Source: Streptomyces alboflavus (GTDB lineage Bacteria > Actinomycetota > Actinomycetes > Streptomycetales > Streptomycetaceae). From it: 64,000 nt of DNA. The notes beneath the pieces were generated by a model that was not told where the DNA came from, did not search any database, and saw nothing but the letters and a program-made list of their open reading frames with translations. Positions 57,113 through 64,000 of the stretch are shown piece by piece. The DNA lies in assembly GCF_000716675.1 (NCBI RefSeq), contig NZ_JNXT01000049.1, positions 4,519 to 68,518 of the forward strand. The letters run 5' to 3'. Position 1 is the stretch's first letter. Each line of letters opens with the position of its first letter. The translations under genes and the position numbers were made by a program.

Positions 57113-59365
57113 TTGTCAAGCGAGGAATTGCGGGAAGAGCAGCAATTCGTCTCCGGTCTGTACGCGCGCCTCGACGCGCTGCGCGAGGAGGCCGAGTCCG
57201 CCGTGCAGGCGTCATTGGCGCAGGTGGGCAACGGGTCACAGGCACGTCTTGAGCGCGATGTCATGGTGGCGGAGCAGTCCGGTCTGCTCGCCGCCTTCGA
57301 CGCGGGCGAGAACGGTCTCTGCTTCGGGCGCCTTGAATTCAGGGACGGCCGTGACCATCACATCGGGCGCATCGGAATCCGCGCCTCCGACATCGAGCGC
57401 ACGCCTTTGGTCATCGACTGGCGGGCGGAGGTGGCGCGGCCCTTCTATCTCGCCACCGGACACACTCCGATGGGTCTGCGGCGCCGCAGGCACATCACCA
57501 GCGAGGGCCGCCGGGTCACGGCCCTGCACGACGAGATCCTCGACCTCAGCGACACCACCCGCACCGGGCACGAGGCCGCCGACGCCGACGAGGTGCTGCT
57601 CGCCGCGCTCGACTCCGCGCGCACCGGCCGCATGCACGACATCGTGCAGACCATCCAGGCCGAGCAGGACCGGGTGATCCGCGCCCCGCACCAGGGCGTG
57701 CTCGTCGTCGAGGGCGGGCCCGGCACCGGCAAGACGGTCGTCGCGCTGCACCGGGCGGCGTTCCTGCTCTACGCGCACCGGGAGCTGCTCGCCAAGCGGG
57801 CCGTCCTGGTCGTCGGGCCGAACCCGGCGTTCCTCGGCTACATCGGCGAGGTGCTGCCCGCGCTCGGCGAGACGGGGGTGCTGCTCGCGACGCTCGGCGA
57901 GCTGTTCCCCGGGGTGACCGCGACCGGCATCGACTCGCCCGCCGCCGCCGAGGTCAAGGGGCGCGCGGAGATGGCCGACGTGCTCGCGCGGGCGCTGCGG
58001 GACCGGCAGCAACTGCCGGAGCCCGGGGCGCCGATGGTCATCGAGCACGACGACGGCGAGCTCGTCCTCGACTGGTCGATCGCCTACGAGGCGCGGGACG
58101 CGGCGCGCGCGGCGGACCTGCCGCACAACCTCGCCCGGCCCACGTTCGCCTTCCACGTCATCGACGCGCTCACCCAGCAGCTCGCCGAGCGCATCGGCCA
58201 CGACCCGTACGGCGGGCCCAACTTCCTCGGGCCCGACGACATCGCCCAGCTCGGCAAGGCCGTCGCGGTCAGCCCCGAGGTGCACGCCGCCGTCGAGGAG
58301 CTGTGGCCCACGCTCACGCCCGAGCGGTTCGTCACCGACTTCCTCGCCGAGCCCACGCACCTGTCCGACGAGGACGCCGCCGCCGTCCGGCGGGCGCCGG
58401 GCGGCGACTGGACGTCCGCCGACGTGCCGCTCCTCGACGAGGCCGCGGAACTCCTCGGCGTCGACGACAGCGCCGAGCGGGCCCGCGCGGAGGCCAAGTG
58501 GCAGCGCGAGGTCGCGTACGCGCAGGGCGTGCTCGACGTGTCGTACGCCTCCCGCACCTACGAGTTCGAGGACAAGGAGGAGAACGACCCCGAGGGCGCC
58601 GAGGTGCTGCTCGCGCACGACATCATGGACGCCGAGCGGATGGCCGAGCGCCAGGAGGAGGCCGACCACCGCAGCGCCGCCGAGCGGGCCGCGGCCGACC
58701 GGACCTGGGCGTTCGGGCACATCATCGTCGACGAGGCGCAGGAGCTGTCCGCGATGGCCTGGCGGCTGCTCATGCGGCGCAGCCCGACGCGGTCGATGAC
58801 GCTCGTCGGCGACCCGGCGCAGACCGCCGAGTCCGGGGGCGTCGGCTCCTGGCGCGAGATCCTCGCCCCGTACGTCGAGGACCGCTGGGAGTACGCGCGC
58901 CTCGGCGTCAACTACCGCACGCCCGCCGAGATCATGGACGTCGCGGCGGAGGTGCCGCGGGCCGCCGGGGTGGCCGGGTTCGAGCCGCCGTCCTCGGTCC
59001 GGAGCACCGGCGTGCGGCCTTGGGCCCGGCGGGTCGACGATCTTGCTGTGGCCGTCGCCGACGCCGTCGCCGAGGAGGCCTCGGGGGTGGGGCGGCTCGC
59101 CGTCATCGCTCCGCGTGCGTTGCACGGTGCCCTTGCGGGCAAGCTGCCGGACGTGTCCGGGCCCGAGGGCGAGGTCGATCTGACGCGGCGCGTTGTGCTC
59201 ATCGATCCTCGGCAGGCCAAGGGGCTCGAGTTCGACTCGGTCCTTGTGGTCGAGCCCGCTCTGTACGGGACCAGTGATCTGTACGTCGCCCTCACTAGGG
59301 CCACGCAGCGGCTCGGGATCCTTTCGTCACGGGAGCTGCCGGACGCCCTGGCCTCGCTGCTCTAG
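57113..59365 (+). CDS. HelR/HelD-like RNA polymerase-recycling ATPase
   Basis: 750 residues of the UvrD-like superfamily 1 fold: an N-terminal coiled coil (about 1-50) of HelD type, Walker A GGPGTGKTV (201-209), Walker B/motif II IIVDEAQELSAMAW, motif III GDPAQTAE, motif IV NYRTPAEI and C-terminal LYVALTRATQRL. Proteins of this form pull stalled RNA polymerase off DNA; the Streptomyces HelR members also give rifamycin tolerance. TTG 57113 has GGCGAGGGG upstream and a TATAAG box at 57081. I saw no obvious rifamycin-associated element. Confidence 0.85.
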   Translation: MSSEELREEQQFVSGLYARLDALREEAESAVQASLAQVGNGSQARLERDVMVAEQSGLLAAFDAGENGLCFGRLEFRDGRDHHIGRIGIRASDIERTPLVIDWRAEVARPFYLATGHTPMGLRRRRHITSEGRRVTALHDEILDLSDTTRTGHEAADADEVLLAALDSARTGRMHDIVQTIQAEQDRVIRAPHQGVLVVEGGPGTGKTVVALHRAAFLLYAHRELLAKRAVLVVGPNPAFLGYIGEVLPALGETGVLLATLGELFPGVTATGIDSPAAAEVKGRAEMADVLARALRDRQQLPEPGAPMVIEHDDGELVLDWSIAYEARDAARAADLPHNLARPTFAFHVIDALTQQLAERIGHDPYGGPNFLGPDDIAQLGKAVAVSPEVHAAVEELWPTLTPERFVTDFLAEPTHLSDEDAAAVRRAPGGDWTSADVPLLDEAAELLGVDDSAERARAEAKWQREVAYAQGVLDVSYASRTYEFEDKEENDPEGAEVLLAHDIMDAERMAERQEEADHRSAAERAAADRTWAFGHIIVDEAQELSAMAWRLLMRRSPTRSMTLVGDPAQTAESGGVGSWREILAPYVEDRWEYARLGVNYRTPAEIMDVAAEVPRAAGVAGFEPPSSVRSTGVRPWARRVDDLAVAVADAVAEEASGVGRLAVIAPRALHGALAGKLPDVSGPEGEVDLTRRVVLIDPRQAKGLEFDSVLVVEPALYGTSDLYVALTRATQRLGILSSRELPDALASLL

Positions 59366-59398
59366 CTGTACTCGGCCGACCGGTCAGTGACACAGGGC

Positions 59399-60574
59399 TC
59401 AGTGGCACAGGGCCTTTTCCACGACCTTGTCCACGCGGGTCATCACCGTCTTGTCCGTCGGTTGCGTCGTCACCGCCACGTTCGCCGCGCGGCCGTCGGC
59501 GGTGGCGCCGCCGCGTGTCTCGTAGCCGGGGAAGCTGCCGCCGTGGCCCCAGTAGACCTCGCCGGGGCGGCAGGAGAGGGGCTTGCTGACCAGGCCGAGG
59601 CCGTAGCGGGCGCCGGGGCCGAAGGTCTGGTCGGCGCCCTTGACCGTCGTGCGCATCTGGTCCAGCTGGGGCTTCTTGAGGAGGTGTCCTGTGAGGAGCT
59701 TGGAGTAGAAGCGGTCGAGGTCGGAGTTGGTGGAGACGAGCTGGCCCGCCGCCCAGGTCCAGGACGGGTCCATCTCCGTGACGTCCCGCAGCGGCCCGCC
59801 CGGCTTCTCCTGGAGGTAGCCCTTGGGGTGGGCCTCCCGGATGGTCTCCTCGCGCGGGGTGGGGAAGTAGGTGTGGCGCAGCCCGATGCGCTTGATGACG
59901 CGGCGGTCCAGCTCCTCGGCGTACGAGTGGTGGGTGACCTTCTCGATGATCATGCCGGCCACGACGTAATTGGTGTTGCTGTACTGCCAGTCGTCGCCGG
60001 GCGCGAACTTCGCCTTGTGCTGCAGGGCGATGGCGACGAGGTCCTTGGGTTCGTAGTGCTTGAGGGGGATGTCGTACTCGGTGTAGTTGGGCAGGCCGCT
60101 GGTCTGCTGGAGGAGGTGGCGGATCTTGATGGCGTGGCCGTCGATGCCGTCGCCGCGCAGGAGGCCGGGGAGGTGCTTCTCGACCGGGTCGTCGAGGCGG
60201 AGCTTGCCCTCGGCGACGAGTTGCAGGACGACCACGGCGGTGAACGCCTTGGTGTTGCTGCCGACCCGCACCTGACCGTCGCGGGGCACCTTCGCGCCGG
60301 TGGCGAGGTCGGCCACGCCCGCGGTGTAGGTGCGGGTGTGGCCCGTCCGGTCCATGACGCTCGCCAGGGCCGCGGGCACGCCGTCGTCGCGGACCAGCTT
60401 GTTCAGGCCCTGCTGGACGGGGTCAGGACCGGTGGCCGCCGTCGCCGCGGACGGTGCCAGCGCGGTGAGAGTGAGGGCGCCGACGGCCGCCGCGGCCACC
60501 GCCGTCACGACGCGGCGCCGACCGCCCCGCTGCCGCCCGGCCGAATGAACGCGCTGCCTCGTCTGCTCACGCAT
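59399..60574 (-). CDS. Secreted serine hydrolase (DD-peptidase/class C beta-lactamase family)
   Basis: 391 residues: an Arg-rich signal peptide (hydrophobic about 22-46, AATAATG cleavage region), then the beta-lactamase-like fold with catalytic S-N-T-K (GSNTKAFT), YSN (WQYSNTNYVV) and an H-G-G in place of KTG (YWGHGGSFPGY). This resembles Streptomyces R61-type D-Ala-D-Ala carboxypeptidases. It would trim cell-wall peptides or hydrolyse related amides outside the cell. Convergent with the HelR-like gene, 33 bp apart. Confidence 0.92.
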   Translation of the reverse strand: MREQTRQRVHSAGRQRGGRRRVVTAVAAAAVGALTLTALAPSAATAATGPDPVQQGLNKLVRDDGVPAALASVMDRTGHTRTYTAGVADLATGAKVPRDGQVRVGSNTKAFTAVVVLQLVAEGKLRLDDPVEKHLPGLLRGDGIDGHAIKIRHLLQQTSGLPNYTEYDIPLKHYEPKDLVAIALQHKAKFAPGDDWQYSNTNYVVAGMIIEKVTHHSYAEELDRRVIKRIGLRHTYFPTPREETIREAHPKGYLQEKPGGPLRDVTEMDPSWTWAAGQLVSTNSDLDRFYSKLLTGHLLKKPQLDQMRTTVKGADQTFGPGARYGLGLVSKPLSCRPGEVYWGHGGSFPGYETRGGATADGRAANVAVTTQPTDKTVMTRVDKVVEKALCH

Positions 60575-60757
60575 GTGCCAACTCCTGGGAATAGTGCGGA
60601 ACCCGGCGGCTGATCACCGCCGGAGATCAGCTTGTCCGGGCGTGGCACCTCCGGACGATCCGGCCACCCCGCCGCCTTGAGGTGGGGCTAGCCCCATGTC
60701 GCCGGACGGCGCCTTCGGCCGAGGATGGTGCCACCGCAATGGCCCGGTCGGCTCACG

Positions 60758-60891
60758 TGGCGCCAAGGCGTCGAAGCCGCGCCACGTCGCTGAGCTGCGG
60801 ATATGTGATACCAGCCCGAGTTTGGCGCCACGTTTGGCATCGGTGGTGCCATAAATGGCTCGCCATGGCGCTACGCATGTGCCATGATGGC
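60758..60891. promoter_or_regulatory. Cluster of TGGC/GCCA dyads
   Basis: Five short palindromes built from TGGC and GCCA in 134 bp: TGGCGCCA at 60758 and 60823, GCCAT-AA-ATGGC at 60848-60859, CGCCATGGCG at 60861-60870 and GCCAT-G-ATGGC at 60881-60891. They fill the divergent gap (60575-60966) between the hydrolase and the GtrA-like gene. No other gene is seen in that gap. Confidence 0.5.
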
Positions 60892-60966
60892 GTCATGGAC
60901 AGCGCACCCCTCGGCCGCACGGTCGGGGGGCGCGCGTTTCGCGGAGTGAGTCGAAGGGGTCGGATC

Positions 60967-61491
60967 ATGGAGACAGCGCAGAGCCAGGAGCAGACGGCAC
61001 CCGGCGCCTTCACCGCGTTCGCCCGCTTCGTGCTCTGCGGCGGCGGGGTGGGCGTCGCCTCCTCCTTCGCCGTGGCGGCCCTCGCCTCCTGGGTCCCCTG
61101 GGTCGTGGCCAACGCCCTGATCACCGTGGTCTCCACGCTCCTCGCCACCGAGCTGCACGCCCGCTTCACCTTCGGGGCGGGCGGGCGCGCGACCTGGCGC
61201 CAGCACACGCAGTCGGCCGGGTCCGCGGCGGCCGCGTACGTGGTGACCAGCGTGGCGATGCTCGTCCTGCAGCAGCTGGTGGCGGCGCCCGGCGCGGTCC
61301 TCGAGCAGGTCGTCTACCTGTCCGCGTCCGCGCTCGCCGGTGTCGCCCGGTTCGTGGTCCTGCGCGTCATCGTCTTCGCCCGCGGCCGCACCCAGGCCCC
61401 GGCCGTTCCCCGCGCCGCCCTGCCGGTGCCCGCGACCGTCGCCCGCACCTCGGCCCCGGCCGACACCGCGGCGCTCTGCCGCGCGGCCTGA
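60967..61491 (+). CDS. GtrA-like membrane protein
   Basis: 174 residues with four membrane helices in the GtrA pattern (FARFVLCGGGVGVASSFAVA; VVANALITVVSTLLATELHA; then RFTFG before the loop; and a C-terminal VARFVVLRVIVF). GtrA proteins are thought to flip polyprenyl-linked sugars. ATG 60967 has AAGGGG at the right distance; an ATG at 60895 lacks one. The last 57 codons have been duplicated in tandem just downstream (see 61322-61685). Confidence 0.8.
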   Translation: METAQSQEQTAPGAFTAFARFVLCGGGVGVASSFAVAALASWVPWVVANALITVVSTLLATELHARFTFGAGGRATWRQHTQSAGSAAAAYVVTSVAMLVLQQLVAAPGAVLEQVVYLSASALAGVARFVVLRVIVFARGRTQAPAVPRAALPVPATVARTSAPADTAALCRAA

Positions 61492-61685
61492 CGCGACCGC
61501 CGCCCGCGTCCGCGCTCGCCGGTATCGCCCGGTTCGTGGTCCTGCGCGTCATCGTCTTCGCCCGCGGCCGCACCCAGGTCCCGGCCGCCCCCCGCGCCGC
61601 CCTGCCGGTGCCCGCGACCGTCGCCCGCACCTCGGCCCCGGCCGGCACCGCGGCGCTCTGCCGCGCGGCCTGACGCGACCGCCGC
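61322..61685 (+). repeat. 182-bp tandem duplication of the gtrA-like 3' end
   Basis: Bases 61322-61503 (end of the gene plus 12 bp after the stop) repeat as 61504-61685 with only about five substitutions. The second copy again carries the reading ARFVVLRVIVFARGRTQ and ends in LCRAA and TGA, but it has no start and lies beyond the first stop; 182 is not a multiple of three. It is a recent, non-functional partial gene duplication. Confidence 0.9.
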
Positions 61686-61758
61686 CCACGGCGCCGCCCC
61701 AGGCGCGGACAGTCCCTTCCCGACCGCACCGCCCCCGACCGCACCGCCCCGGACAGCC

Positions 61759-61792
61759 CCGCCCCCGCCGGCACCTCGCCCGGCGGGGGCGG
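61759..61792. terminator. Hairpin terminator between gtrA-like gene and glgB
   Basis: 13-bp perfect arms (CCGCCCCCGCCGG 61759-61771 and complement 61780-61792), 8-nt loop, 8 bp beyond the end of glgB on the minus strand and downstream of the duplicated gtrA segment on the plus strand. Confidence 0.75.
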
Positions 61793-61800
61793 ACCCGTTC

Positions 61801-64000
<2,200 letters not shown>

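Overview
The window is about 72% GC, with almost invariably G or C at third codon positions, many GTG starts, tightly overlapping ATGA/GTGA gene junctions and many actinobacterial family signatures (DUF397, Scr1-like XRE regulators, DUF6230/DUF6114, TetR and LacI-type sites, a transporter without its own ATPase). All of this points to a Streptomyces chromosome. The order thioredoxin-like / DUF6230 / DUF6114 / pyk / ackA / pta / pfkA, with glgB at the far end, looks to me like a conserved core block of the genus; that is recollection, not a search result.

Layout. 0-5.5 kb: DUF397 genes, an OmpR-type two-component system, and a divergent two-gene nucleotide-sugar cassette (MurG-like transferase and LegB-like dehydratase), then a TetR gene. 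5.8-10.3 kb: a CnoX-like thioredoxin/TPR protein and three cell-surface genes (DUF6230, DUF6114, an acidic/lysine-rich exported protein). 10.4-16.5 kb: central carbon metabolism, with pyk, ackA-pta and pfkA. 16.5-28 kb: an XRE regulator, a sugar ABC transporter with a LacI-type operator, a CitA/CitB-type two-component system divergent from dctA, an ArsR regulator, and an unusual XRE-membrane-glycosidase-like fusion. 28-33 kb: a lower-GC operon (lipoprotein, DUF1023 hydrolase, WXG-like helical protein) and a Scr1/DUF397/HATPase group. 32.7-44.9 kb: regulator-effector pairs (TetR/MFS with three operators, GbsR-like/class C hydrolase), a secreted GH16 glucanase under a CebR-like palindrome, an AAA ATPase, a WD40 Ser/Thr kinase and a TetR-SMR operon.

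45.2-55.4 kb holds the most interesting unit. A serine-palmitoyltransferase-like alpha-oxoamine synthase is translationally coupled to a repeat-rich membrane protein. Downstream on the same strand are a SAM methyltransferase, an MMPL-type lipid exporter, a CPBP membrane protein, an S-adenosylmethionine synthetase (metK) and an adenosine kinase. Together they read as synthesis, methylation and export of an amino-ketone or sphingoid-like lipid with dedicated SAM supply and adenosine recycling. I know of no characterised pathway with this gene set. A repeat-filled, gene-free stretch (about 48.1-48.8 kb) lies in the middle.

55.4-64 kb: an imine-reductase-like gene behind a dyad-rich operator region, a wrecked merR/thioredoxin locus carrying a small inserted repeat, a HelR/HelD-like RNA polymerase-recycling ATPase, a secreted serine hydrolase, a GtrA-like protein with a recent 182-bp tandem duplication of its 3' end, and glgB running off the right edge. 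I saw no tRNA, rRNA, CRISPR array, complete insertion sequence or prophage.
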